Source: Phytophthora sp. 'mugwort' (lineage: Eukaryota; Oomycota; Peronosporomycetes; Peronosporales; Peronosporaceae). Taken from it: DNA of 64,000 bases. The stretch's first letter is position 1. The number at the start of each line of letters is the position of its first letter. The translations under genes were made by a program, and so were the position numbers. Of this stretch, positions 33,183 through 44,100 are shown in pieces. Under the pieces are notes generated by a model. It made no database searches. It was not told where the DNA came from and saw nothing but the letters and a program-made list of their open reading frames with translations. The DNA lies in the NCBI GenBank assembly GCA_033558025.1, contig JAUCEF010000012.1, positions 248,001 through 312,000 of the forward strand, in the 5' to 3' direction.

Positions 33183-33580
33183 TGTAACGGGGTTACACGA
33201 AGGTAACACGAGTGTAGCCGTGCTACGTGTCACCTTGTTGTAAGTGGTACTTGGTACCACTTGGATTAACGGGATTTCAGTATGTGGCCACAGAGCCACT
33301 CGATATGCATTTGACTAGGTTAAACTATGGTAGATAGTTAGAGTCATACATTTACACCACAGGCGGCTTTGCCGCAGATACGCAAGCAAATAACAGTTCA
33401 GTTTTAGCGTTAAAAAGCGTATTATCCTAGGTTTAGAAATACTGACTCTTTGAGTATCTTGTGGTATAACTAGAGTGATCTAAGCCTCTGCGGAGACATT
33501 AGGGGTTATGATAACCACAGCTAAGACTCGTGGAGCCATACGTCTTCCTCTGACGAACTACGCTACGCAGCCCCGCTGCA
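33183..33580 (+). mobile_element. Solo LTR A
   Basis: A 398-bp sequence starting TGTAACGGGG and ending CCCCGCTGCA (imperfect 10-bp inverted ends), flanked by an exact 5-bp duplication ccctt (33178-33182 and 33581-33585). It is related to the LTR at 43400-43781 by its ends and by shared internal patches (for example gcatttgact and cggct(t/c)tgccgc). No internal coding region remains, so it arose by LTR-LTR recombination. Confidence 0.88.
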
Positions 33581-33585
33581 CCCTT

Positions 33586-34110
33586 TCTCAGCATGCATGA
33601 CGTTTATCTCGTTATGACGGAGCCACAACTAGACTTTGCAAAACACAAAGCGTGTGTTTATTCTGCACAACATCAGTATAAAACTTCGCGATGAACAGTT
33701 CGAACCGGTTAGGGAGGACGACGACGCAGAAGAATTGGAAAATGACACCGAGATCGAGTACAATTCAGAAGCGCACTTTACTTGAGATGAACTACGACTG
33801 GTAGTCCAACACGGTTGGGCATTGTAGAAAAACTAGTATATGATTTACGAATTTTGTTTGCATCCAAAATGTCCGCTCCCATAGTGAGAGTGCTCGATTT
33901 GCTCGATTAAGAGATCGATTTAAAATATATGAGCACATTATCGAGACAGCAGCATTGATTCAAAGGCTCACACCTCTGATCAGCTGCTACAACAACATTA
34001 ATTTAGCGCTCCAAATGACCGAACTACCGTTTTAGACCGGCATTTCCATATAACCTTTAGTAAATCGTCACCATTTGCTGTACGTAAGGACTTACCGCAA
34101 GTTCTACACA
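33586..34110. other. Stretch with nothing recognised
   Basis: AT-rich, short frames only. An acidic reading frame fragment near 33690-33785 has no assignable domain. Confidence 0.35.
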
Positions 34111-34111
34111 G

Positions 34112-34735
34112 ATGATCAATTTCAGGGCAATTGTACCAGGGCACGTTTCACTGGTGTCGGCGAAGCCTAAAAAGCAATTGGCGGGAGACGGATCGGACGC
34201 TCTTATGTATGCCGTCGATTTTCGATGGCGTGCAGTGTTCTTGACGCATGTGTACGGTGTAAGTGTAGAGTATGTTAATGATGTTCTGGGCCCAAACACT
34301 CGAGATTTGCGGCGTTGGTATGCTTTGTTTCTTTCCGACGGAGTAGTAGATGAGCGAAAGCCCTTTAAGACCACGCCACTATGGCCAAGTGATGTTATCG
34401 ACATTGTGGATTTGTATGTAAAGGAACTCCCTACGTTTTATATTGAAGAGCTGCAAACCTATCTTCGGAAGAAGTTTCCTCTTCTTTTAAATGTGTCTGA
34501 AAGTACAATATGCAGAGCGTTGAACTTTGATATGAATTTTTCTCGTAAGGTACTGAGAAACCTGCTAGAGAATGTGTACTGCGCGAGGTCGCCGCATACA
34601 AACCAAACTAGAGGCTGTCTATTCTTACCCCTAACAATTGATTTTTATTGACGAGACCTCCAAAGATGGCCGCCACGCGTACCGTAGGTACGCATGGTCT
34701 AAGCGGAATACCAAAGCGGTAGTTCCATTACCGTG
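34112..34735 (+). pseudogene. Tc1/IS630-type transposase, N-terminal part
   Basis: The frame from 34112 gives a paired helix-turn-helix: ALMYAVDFRWRAVFLTHVYG and VSVEYVNDVLG, then LRRWYALFLSDG. It continues with YIEELQTYLRKKFP and VSESTICRALNFD, the second DNA-binding helix pair. After a stop and frameshift the first catalytic Asp appears in IFIDETSKDGRHAYRR (34638 onward) with RRYAWSKRNTKAVV. The rest of the DDE domain is missing; a minisatellite takes its place. It is a different Tc1/IS630 lineage from the element at 12271. Confidence 0.75.
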
Positions 34736-34769
34736 CTGCCAGTCTCCTGGTGCTGCCAAACTTGTTGCA

Positions 34770-34978
34770 GATAGCCTCCGTGCTGCTGGCCTCCCTGTTG
34801 CTGGCCTCCGTGCTGCTCTTGTACTTAGTGCTGCTGGTCTCCGTACTGCTGGTCTCCGTGCTGCTGACCTCCATGCTGCTGGCTTCCGTGCTGCTGGCTT
34901 CCGTGCTGCTGGCTGCCGTGCTGCTGTTGTACTTAGTGCTGCTGGCCGTCGTGCGACTGGCCACCGTGCTGTTTGTGT
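34770..34978 (+). repeat. 15-bp minisatellite
   Basis: About 14 imperfect copies of a 15-base unit of the type gtgctgctggcttcc, with two copies of ctgctcttgtacttagtg-type variation. Because the unit is a multiple of three it stays open and would encode a VLLAS-type repeat. It interrupts the transposase remnant. Confidence 0.85.
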
Positions 34979-35229
34979 AGGCAGGAATAATAGCAAGTCC
35001 GTATGGCGGCCGTGGGTGGGAAGCGAATCCGCGGAGAACCTGACCTTGGGGTAGCAACTTTGTTTATGAATGGATGGGAGGTGCCCTGGACAAAGGCCGA
35101 ATACTACCTAGACTTATTAGTCATGCCTTATTTTCATTACCAGCTTTATTTGTTGTGGAAGTCGAGACGACAGTTAAATCGGGGCGCCAAAATATGGGTA
35201 AGGCACAATAATTTCAACTATATTGGACA

Positions 35230-36260
35230 CTCAATTGGTATCCTTGTTGGAGAGACGTTCGTGTTCGAGCTCCATTTGCTTGCACATCAGTTGAAATTGG
35301 TGGTCCATTTTTTTCTCTCGAAGGCGTATATCCCCTCTTTAAAGTTCGAGTTGCTCCCTCTGGACAGCGAGCTTTTGCTCATTTAGCTTCAATTCCACTT
35401 TGTGCCGTTTCTCGCGACGTTCAGTCTTGTCCGGTAGATGCTCATCAAAGCGTCGTGCAGGCTGGACGGGTGGGAGTTCGAGAAGGGCCGGTTTTGTATA
35501 AGTGGAAGCGGCGGAGCCGAAGTTGCCGTCGTTTCAGTTGCGCTCCTGGTGTCCGTTGACACCAGTCTGGCAGAAGCCGGCTCGTCAATGAGTGAGGCAG
35601 CTACCGCCGTCTCCGATGTGTCTGCTGGGACAGACACCATGACTTCAGTCATGGTGTCCGTACCCAGACAGTCCCGCGGGTCTGGCTCATTCGCCACTAA
35701 TGGAGTACTGGTCGTCGAGACCGTCGTTGCCCCGTCCGCGTAGATGATGGTACGCCCTGCCTCCATGAGCACTGGCGGAGTGGTGTTTATAATGCGATCC
35801 AAAATTCTCGTCCATGGCGTAAAACATGGGTATTTGTTTTGCAGCATGGCTGGGAACGAGACCAGGTTAGCAGCAAAAATAAAAAAGAAACACCGTCCAC
35901 CGGAATACGTTTAATGCTGGGTGGATCATTGTCCTTCGAGCCGTATCCCGAGTTGCTGAGCTTCGTTTGTAGGTCTTGTAGGAGCTGCCGAGTTCGAGTA
36001 GCTTTGTTTTGATCTGCATCGTTGATTTGACATACTGGAACGAATCTAAATGGCCCTGGAGCTGCTGTAGAAGTGTTCCTTGACGCCGGTGGGATAGGTG
36101 TCAAGGTGATCACACAGATAGTTGATCAGCGTGCTCACTTTCTCATCGGACCAGAGCTCGTTGCCCATGGTTCCGAGAGCAGAATTCCTCTTCCCTCGCT
36201 TGTGTGGGCTGAGGCTGCTCCACCAGTCCTCGTCGCAGAAATTCAGCCAATCAAATAATT
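35230..36260 (-). pseudogene. Degenerate DNA-binding-like protein with coiled coil
   Basis: The minus strand near 36200-36060 reads GNELWSDEKVSTLINYLCDH, resembling the start of a MYB/SANT-type domain. Near 35450-35350 it reads a charged helix (DKTERREKRHKVELKLNEQK) and then EREQLEL-type heptads, typical of the coiled coil that follows such domains in transposon companion proteins. Several stops lie between. The internal frame 35389-35847 is rich in Thr, Ser and Pro and includes an inverted repeat (gacaccatgac/gtcatggtgtc) near 35633-35658. Assignment is tentative. Confidence 0.35.
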
Positions 36261-36534
36261 TTTTTTTTAGCTACAGCTGGGACTGCAGACCTACAGCGAT
36301 TTCGGCCGAAGGTATCAGTGTGATAAAAAGGCCAGCGAGGAATGCTGCAGGTACTCGTTGATTGGTCAGCGTTGCCTTCAGATGCCTATTTACAGCGTAC
36401 CTACGAACCGTGAGAACCAATATTGAAGGAGGAAACTAACAAATATCAATGCTTTTTGTTAGTTACTTAAATATTAAGTATAAATAAAACCTCAAAGGTT
36501 TCGAGTTCCAAACGTCTCGTTCTTACGCTCTATT

Positions 36535-36760
36535 AACCCATCCGTGGTCAACAGGGGGATTTTGACCCCTTTGATGGTCGAGTCAAAGCTTGCGAGGAAA
36601 TCGGCCACGAAAGGGCGCAAATGCACCTTTGACAGAAGTTCAACCTGCACACACCCACTTTTGTAACGGCCTATTGCATCGCTTTCTTCTTTCCCTGCCC
36701 CCCTCGATATTTTGCAGAGTGTAGCGCACACCACATAAATATATGCGTTTAAGTGCGAGT
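36535..36760. repeat. piggyBac-like terminal sequence 1
   Basis: TTAA at 36535-36538 is followed by CCCATCCGTGGTCAACAGGG and a small gggg..cccc stem. The sequence at 46945 (TAACCCTTTCGCGGTGAAACGG) aligns with it over about 40 bases. Both lie about 2 kb from the 3' side of a piggyBac pseudogene. TTAA plus CCC is the expected end of a piggyBac element. Confidence 0.45.
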
Positions 36761-36944
36761 TTGTAAACTTAGGTCCGAGATTGCGTCAGCGAAACTGAGA
36801 AAAATGACACACACATCACTCGATTCGTTGAAGCCCGCACATGTAGGACTTTTGCCCCTGTTAGCAACGACTGGCTCTGAGCCATTTCAATATTAAAGCC
36901 AAGCTTGTCACTAACATCTCGGCTAGTGCGTATCTTGTGCCCTC

Positions 36945-38361
36945 ATGCGAACCACTTTCAATTTCGACGACCACAAGCAGCTTGTCCAGCTCGCCCGGAC
37001 ATACATCGATGCTGGGATGCGGATCGCGTGGAAGGATGTTGCTCGGCGCATGAGACCTACAGGACATTCAGCAGCCGCGCTACGCCAGAGGCATCAGTCG
37101 CTCTTCCGAACGTGGGAACGAGATATTGCTCGTTTCCCGACCAGTTTCTTCACTGGGGTACGTTGTCCGCGTAGTCGCCCTCCAGCAATAACGCAGCCGC
37201 TTAGGAGCCTCGCAGCACATTCGTCGCCATGACGATCACGCCAACCAGGAGCGACGACCACTCCAACAACTCGTCCAGCGGCAGCATCGCCTTGGGAAGC
37301 CGTCAGTCAACTGCGCTGCCAAGGCCAAGTTCAGCAGGAGCTGCGCCGAGACCGGCAGCATGAGCGGCGGTCGCACCTACTGCTCGTCTTGCTATGGAAC
37401 CGCCACGCGGAACACGACATGTACCAGCGTCCCCGGTCCGAGGCCCAGCAGGAGAAGCACCGCCGGTATCTGCAGCGGGAAAGGTACCAGAGCCCCCAGT
37501 CCGAGGCCCAGCAGGAGAAAAGGCGGCAGCATCGGCAGTATGAGAGGTTCCACCGCCACCAGAGCCAAGTCTATCAAGTGCTGCTACGCCGTCTGAAGCT
37601 CGCCCATGTACGACAACCGCAGAGGCAAGCCCGCCGCCTACGCCACCTGGTGATTGTTGTGAAACTCAAGTGGATAGCGCAGAAGACGAAGAGTCCGACG
37701 AAGTAGAAGTCCGAAGAATATACGAAGCGTCTAGCGAGAGCAAAGAGGAGGCAACGGTTCCATTCACGCTGGCTCAAACCATGCTAGTTTTGTCTCCATC
37801 GAGTGCAGAGAAAGCAGTGACTTCAGTGCTTGCTAGTGTACCGCGTGGTGCGGTCGGTTATGATGGTGGCAGTCCCATTTGAATGTTGGAGAAGCGCTGC
37901 CATCGGGTGTCACAACACTACTATGGGAGCTTGGTGATGTCGATGCAAGCGACGTATTCTTTGATATCGGTGCGGGTTATGGGAATATCATCGCTCAAGG
38001 TGTGCTCGTAACCAAGGTGTCGAAGGCGATTGGTGTTGAGATGCGTGCGGATATCTACAGACTTGGTGTGGAGATGATTTCCAGGAGCACGCACGGTCGA
38101 TGTATCAACGGAAGAGCTGAGCTCTACTGCAAGGATATCACCGGCCTTTGTATCTCTCGCTTGCCTCCGTACGAGCAAGCTACGATCGTGTTTTGGAACA
38201 ACATATTGTTTGAGCCTGTCACGATCGAATACGCGAAGCGCGAGCTTGCCGAGATGCTTCAGGCGCATCTCATCGTATGCGCAGCCTCCGTTGGCCCACG
38301 ACACCGTGAGCCTTACCTCTCTAATTTCTGCTCTTTTCCTTCGAGCTATTCAAAGAGGTAG
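36945..38361 (+). pseudogene. MYB/SANT-DOT1-like methyltransferase, frameshifted
   Basis: Three consecutive frames read as one damaged gene. 36945-37232 gives a MYB/SANT-type domain (FDDHKQLVQLARTYIDAG, IAWKDVARRM, AALRQRHQSLFRTWERD). 37229-37880, in another frame with two stops, gives a Pro/Ala- and Glu-rich linker (SAEDEESDEVEVRRIYEASS). 37879-38361 gives a DOT1-like methyltransferase core. In that core the SAM loop is VFFDIGAGYGNIIAQ, the acidic residue follows in IGVEM, and the asparagine motif is VFWNNILF, matching the (V/F)NNxxF motif of DOT1. DOT1 enzymes methylate lysine 79 of histone H3. Whether this protein did so is unknown. The fused layout and the position inside a repeat island suggest a transposon-borne chromatin factor. 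It shifts frame near 37220 and by one base near 37880. Confidence 0.7.
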
Positions 38362-38790
38362 ATATTGCCTGCAGCTGGAAAGCCGAGCCGCAGCGCGCTT
38401 ACTGTTACCGTTCGTTGGATCCTACTGACGTAATTTCAATAGTGAAATCCATATAAATACACACTTCAACATGACATGGTGTAGGCTTCAATTTGTAACG
38501 AAATGCATGCAACTGTTTCAATACATACTTCAAGATAAATGCAGACAGCAGCTACAAGTTGATTGAGCGCACTACACTTACACGGTTTCCAACGGCAATT
38601 TCTTGTTCTGGGATCAGGTTGCGCTGACCCATGCTCTCATGTTTGAGCTTGTACAATTCTGAGCTCGTGCGCACCTTGCCTTTTGCGGAGAATAGCTTGC
38701 GTGGAAAATAAAAGCGATGGTACTTCTCTCAGCACGTCCATGTCTGCTTCGGACACATGTACGACTTGGTGGTCACGAACGCGTGCTGAC
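38362..38790. other. Stretch with nothing recognised
   Basis: AT-rich sequence between the DOT1-like frame and the piggyBac pseudogene; only short frames. Confidence 0.35.
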
Positions 38791-38799
38791 AGATATAAA

Positions 38800-40500
38800 C
38801 GTTGTGGAGAACGCAGTCGTCAGTGACCTCCCGTGGCGTATATGCCTCCCACCTGCACACTACACACTTCCGTCGCTTCCGATTTGATTCTGGGTATAGC
38901 GCCTTGGAGGGGGGCTACCGAGGCCTTCATCGACGTCGCGCCTTCCAGCGACCCACACTGCACTTGACGGCGACATTCCTTCGTCCACGTCCGCTGGTGC
39001 GTTCAACGAGCCTACGTCGGAGTAAAACATTCGTCGTTCAGTAGGCGCCTCTTTCCATTTTCCAGACAGAAATTCAGAGCTGAGGTGGGCGATGAAATCG
39101 CGATGGGAATCGCGATCATTAGTCTGTCCGAGTGCCAACTTGCGCATGAAGTACGAGTTGGGGCGCGCGATATCCACGATTGCGAGGCCGAGATTCTTAT
39201 ATCATTTCTTGAAAGAATGTCCATCCGCCAGAGAGAACCTCCCTCGTACTTGGTCGAGTCTGTCGACGCCCTGCATGTTGGCGTTGTATTCTTTGATGAA
39301 TGTGGGGCGGGAAGGGGGGGGGGCTGGAAGTTCGCTTTTCGGAGCGGCCTTGGCGAGCCACAGTAGTGAGTGTTGAAGAATCGGCATTAGAAATCACGGT
39401 GACGATGGCGCTATCGTACCACGAAGCCACCACCGTGCTGCGATCAGCAGAAATCGCTTATCGAGAAGTTCCTCGAGTGCAATCCTTCTTCTCGATCACG
39501 AAGTGCCTTGGAAAGTGTGCACTGGACTTCCTCATCCTCCCACGTCCATACAGACCTTTTAGACGCATAGCATCAAGTAGCTGCACAAAGGTGTAGTAGG
39601 TGTCCGAGTTGACAATGCGACCAGTGCCATACACTGGCCGAACTACTTCCAGTACACACTGCCGCATTGACGAGGAAACTGCTAGCTCATCGCTCAGGGC
39701 TTGAGCCTCCGCTTGCGTCGTCACGCCTGCAAGCCGCTCCGTCACATCACTCTGACAATGTAGCCGAAAGTTTAGCGTAATCCACGAGGTGGAACAGCAG
39801 AGCATGTAGAGGGGAAAATGATACTTCCCTGTTGGCTTCATAGGGTTATACACAATCAGCGGTTTGCCGTACTTCGACTTGCTCGCGACACTGGCTTCGT
39901 CGAGAGCTACGTTTCGTCCTGGAGCAACATACGTGGGGCCTGTCATCTTAAGCAGATTGAGTAGAGGCCTGATTCTAGCTGCCTGGTCGAGATTAGCGTT
40001 GTTCACTTCAACGCACTGGAAGCAAAATGCTTGTCGAAGCTGCTTGAACCGACGAATAGGCATGACTGCATCAAGGCTAACGGAGGTTCATCCGAAAATT
40101 GCAATTTCCACCTGCTCTTCCCAATCGTTGCTGTACTCGCCTTTATCCACTAGCTCCATGATGTTTGATCCACCGATGAAGCTACCAACAACGCTAACGG
40201 AGGTGGAAGCCATAAAGAATATGCGTTTCGAGCCTGGTGCGCAGAGCGAGGTGCCCGAAGACTTGTCCCGGCACCCAGACGGCAGTACTACGACATATCT
40301 GCTTCCTCTGTTCAAGCATATATTCGAGCACTCAGCTTCGGCAAGCTTCTTCGCGTACATTCCGTTATCATTTTGGCAGCAAGTTGTTGGAGAAACAAAC
40401 AGCAGAATGCGCTCACTAGACCTGCGCATCCTGCGAACTCGGCGGTCGCGTCTCCTCTACTCCGCCTTTATCAAGAGCTCGCACCCAAACGAGACACTAT
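38800..40500 (-). pseudogene. piggyBac transposase pseudogene 1
   Basis: Minus-strand pieces in order. The N-terminal part (40500-40090) includes AEAECSNICLNRGS and MELVDKGEYSNDWEEQ. The core follows after one stop at 40090: PIRRFKQLRQAFCFQ, NVALDEASVASKSKYGKPLI with the first catalytic Asp in ALDEA, then VYNPMKPTGKYHF, and IVNSDTYYTFVQLLDAMRLK with the second Asp. Near 39430 lies SWYDSAIVTVISNADSS, then MQGVDRLDQVRGRFSLADGH near 39270, then WYKNLGLAIVDIARPNSYF. A Cys-rich C-terminal zinc ribbon remains near 38930-38790. A G10/C10 run at 39314-39323 and several shifts break it. It is closely related in wording to pseudogene 2. Confidence 0.88.
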
Positions 40501-40960
40501 TATAGCTATAACGATGTCATGGTGGATACAATCTATGTTGATATAATATTATGGGTATATATCGTCTGAACATAACATCACGGCACCTCAACGAGCCACT
40601 AATAATATGAGGATAAACTACTGACCGTGTCCTGTTGTAACGGCCACTTGTTGTTGTTCCGCAGAAATTTAACTCACAATATCACATTGAAGGGAAGTGG
40701 ATAGTGCAACTATTTCTTGAACAAGAATTTCTGTAAGCTAAACCGTAGTCCATTGGTAGCAAGTTCCAAACCCATATCGTCTGGCTAGGTTTTTAAACCG
40801 AGTTCTCCAACTCAAATTCGTACTTCAAGGAATCTGAACTGGCTTCGTTTTTTAATGCGGCGACACAGACATTTGCGTGAATGCCAGGAGCGCCGCTTGA
40901 GGACTCCCCGTTGCGGCGCGTGAGAGCACGGGATCTAGTTAACGAGACGGTCGTGTGATG
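40501..40960. other. Stretch with nothing recognised
   Basis: No piggyBac-type TTAA/CCC end was found here for the upstream side of pseudogene 1. Confidence 0.35.
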
Positions 40961-40964
40961 GATA

Positions 40965-41150
40965 AACTAACATCACTGAGGTGGATCATGCGGACCATAA
41001 GGCGCCGCGTGTTTAAGATACAAGAGTACGACACGGGTCGTACTATCTGTTGCTGAGAAAAGATCTCTCTGCTTGCATACTGCATTTGTGTGCGTTTGCA
41101 GCACAGGCTGCTGCTGCTGAGATACTGCAAGGTCCGTATAGCTTAGTCTG
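40965..41150 (+). repeat. LTR-like repeat, copy 1
   Basis: Shares an interrupted match of nearly 190 bases with 52686-52880: acatcactgaggtgg, gtacgacacgggtcgtac/gacatgggtcgtac, agatctctctgcttg and gcagcacaggctgctgctgc. It lies directly before the Copia coding remnants and may be its 5' LTR or leader; the exact ends are not visible. Confidence 0.5.
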
Positions 41151-44100
41151 AACGTGACGCCAGCGTTGCTCGGGACCGACAGCCAAGTTCAAGGAAGCTA
41201 CCTCGCATTGGCGTCGTGAACCTGCCTGGGAACACTCCTCGATCTGCGGAGCATTCGCGCGGCACCACCCGTTCCACGGTGGAAGGTGGTCGAAACCGCG
41301 CGAACTCAGACGTGAAACGGTCAACACATGATGGGCCAGCAGCAGCTGCAAGGACCCCTCAGATACGCATGGCACACGGTAGAACCGAAGGCAATATCGC
41401 ACACGCTCCCTTCCGATACTGATCCTGGTCGGCTCGATCCTGCGATCGGCTCGGCAACTGCCACTGTGCTGCCCTCTGCTGGTATGTCCCCTCTCTACGA
41501 TGCTGCTGTCCTCACGAGTCTGCGAGGCATACTGGATACAGCGTGTGATACGATCGGAGCTCGTCGACTGAGTGCGATGCTCCTGGATCAAGTGGAGCAT
41601 CGCCACGATGTTGCTGTGGCCAGTGGGTCACTATCGATAACTGACATGGATAATCCAAGCCTTCACGATGGCACTGATGATGAAGATCACCCCTCGCACG
41701 CCAGTAAGGACGCAGCGATGCGACGAATCATATGCCCGCGCAGCATCTCAGAACCGAAGTCACTCCAAGCTGCCACGACCAATGAAAGCGACCCTCCGTC
41801 GTCGCCCTCCTCATCGGTGCTTCAGACCAGAGCAGCCCGGCCAGACGGCCGAGAACACGCGGCAACGGTGAAACTCGTGAAGCTGTGCCACTGGCGTCGA
41901 TCAGTGAGGGACTCGGGCTGAATCGCGATATTCTCTCATGCAAGGATCGTGCTAAATTTGAGCAGAGAGATCAATGCAATGGAGCTCGAAGGTCACAAGA
42001 ATTACGATGCGTGGAAGCAAGATATGCGGCTGAAGCTGAACGAGTGAGAACCTATATCATTTCTGGATGACGATGTGCAACTTGATGAAGCACGGGCTGC
42101 CGTCAACCCATAGTATGCAATCCTGTTTGGTGGGAAGGGAGGACGAAAAGCTTTTCCGCATTGGCGCTGTCTCTAAGTACGAAGCTCTGTGAAAAATTCA
42201 AATGGTTCATCGAGACGCAGGACCCGGCGGTGCTGTTCAGTGTGCTGAAGGCTCACGTCTTCGAATGTGGCAAGAATATCCCCATCTACCTCAAGCCTGA
42301 GTTCTACTCGAAGCAGCTGGTGAGGGGGAAGTCGGTATAGCAGTACATCGACAGGTTTCGCGCCATCCGCAGCTGAAGCATTGAGGCTGGGGACGCAACC
42401 ACCGAGAATGAACTCACCCGCACTATCGTGATTAACTGTGTCAATGTATACCTACCGTCGCAAATAACGCACGGAAGGGGCCAAGATCAACACAGATGTC
42501 GACCTCGACGTGCCGCAAGCCATCATTTAACTGGAGACAGCGGAGCAAGCACAGCACGAAGTATCTCGAAGCAGCGATACCAACCAATCAAGTGATCAAG
42601 ACCTGCAAGACCAGCGAAAGAAAACATCGATTACTGCCAGACAGGCGCAGCGAGCAAGAAGCTTGGCGCACGAGGCAAGCTGCCCAAGAAGTCGAAAAAG
42701 CCTCGCCTACAACCTGTTCCTGCAAACCAATGCATTAACTGCAATGGAAGAGACCACTGTTACTGCAACTGCGCCAAGGAGCCCACGTTCGAGTTGCGGA
42801 AGAAGGAAGAGGCATGGCGGCCCGCAAGAGCCGATAACCGGGCAAGATGCCACGATGGTTGGTGAGTGTAGTACTCCGTGATGCCAGCTATGGGCATGCT
42901 TCTGGAAGAGCTAAGAAGGCTCTACGCCCTGCCGTCAAGCCTTTACGCCAGAGTCAAGCGCCAGTGGGAGCTGGCACTAGTGCTGTTGACAGGAGCTTCT
43001 GAAGCCACCTGCCCAGGCCACTGTACGTGATGGCACATGTGAGTGAACCTGGGCAGGACCCGCTCCCTGTTGATGAGGTAGAGTGAATGCTAGATGGGGG
43101 TTTGCAGCGAAATGTGACCGGCGATCTCTCTCTCTGTTTACGCGCCTGAGCGAGTGTCCGCCTGAGTCACCACTGTTGTTGGGTAATGGAAGCCTGGAGG
43201 CAACGAGAATCCAAGGCTCCGCGCTGATGAGAGTGGTGAACAAGCATACAGAACAGGTTGAGGACCACTTCCTCGAGGATTTCGCTTGCTCGCCTAATGC
43301 TCCTGCAAGCATCATCTCCCAAAGAGGTATGCATCCGTAAGGTGGGTTTCATCTTTCTACATCGCTGGATAATCGGACTGCGGGGTTTACAAAGCCATCT
43401 GTAGCGGGGTTACACATACTCGAGGTACTAAGGTGTGTGGTACACTAAATGATGCGCACACACATTATAGAAAGCAGTACTCAATACTGGCAAGATAACA
43501 AGCGTCAGTAGGGAGGTTCACATCCATTAGTTATGCATTTGACTGAATTCTAATATGCTGGATAGTGAGACATACCCATATAGAATAAAGGCGGCTCTGC
43601 CGCGAGTTAAGAGAAATTACATTAGGAAAAGAAAGGTTAATTAGCCTTTTGAAGGTCGCAGTTGTTCTTGGAGTCCCTAGATTGCAATTGGCAGGACTCA
43701 CACTTGTTATTGGTATAGAACGAAGGTCGCCGACCTTAACTAAAGTCTCCCTCTACTCAAAGATACGGCAGCCCCGCTGCACCATCTCTCAAGCTAGAAT
43801 TCAAGATGCGCGTGGAATAACTCTTCTGCACACAATGCAGAAATGTCGTGTCGCTCATGGCAAGTCCTGCATCTAATCTAGCAAAGGTCTGCGCACTCGG
43901 TACAGTCGCATGGGCCATGTTGCGAAGAACGTGCTCTCGAAGCTTGTCGAACAAAAGGTGAACTTGGGGATCAACCTCTCGAAAGGTGAGCTGCGCTCGA
44001 GCTCGTGTATCCCTTGCACTGAGGCGAAGATACAACACAAGACATAGAAGCGCAATCCTCGGCGGCGCACGAACCCGCTGGGAAAGATGTCAGTGGACGT

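Noticed and set aside
41328..41921. 197-residue open frame at the start of the Copia region
   Set aside because: Begins with ATG but has no domain; its position suggests a leftover of gag or leader rather than a separate gene.
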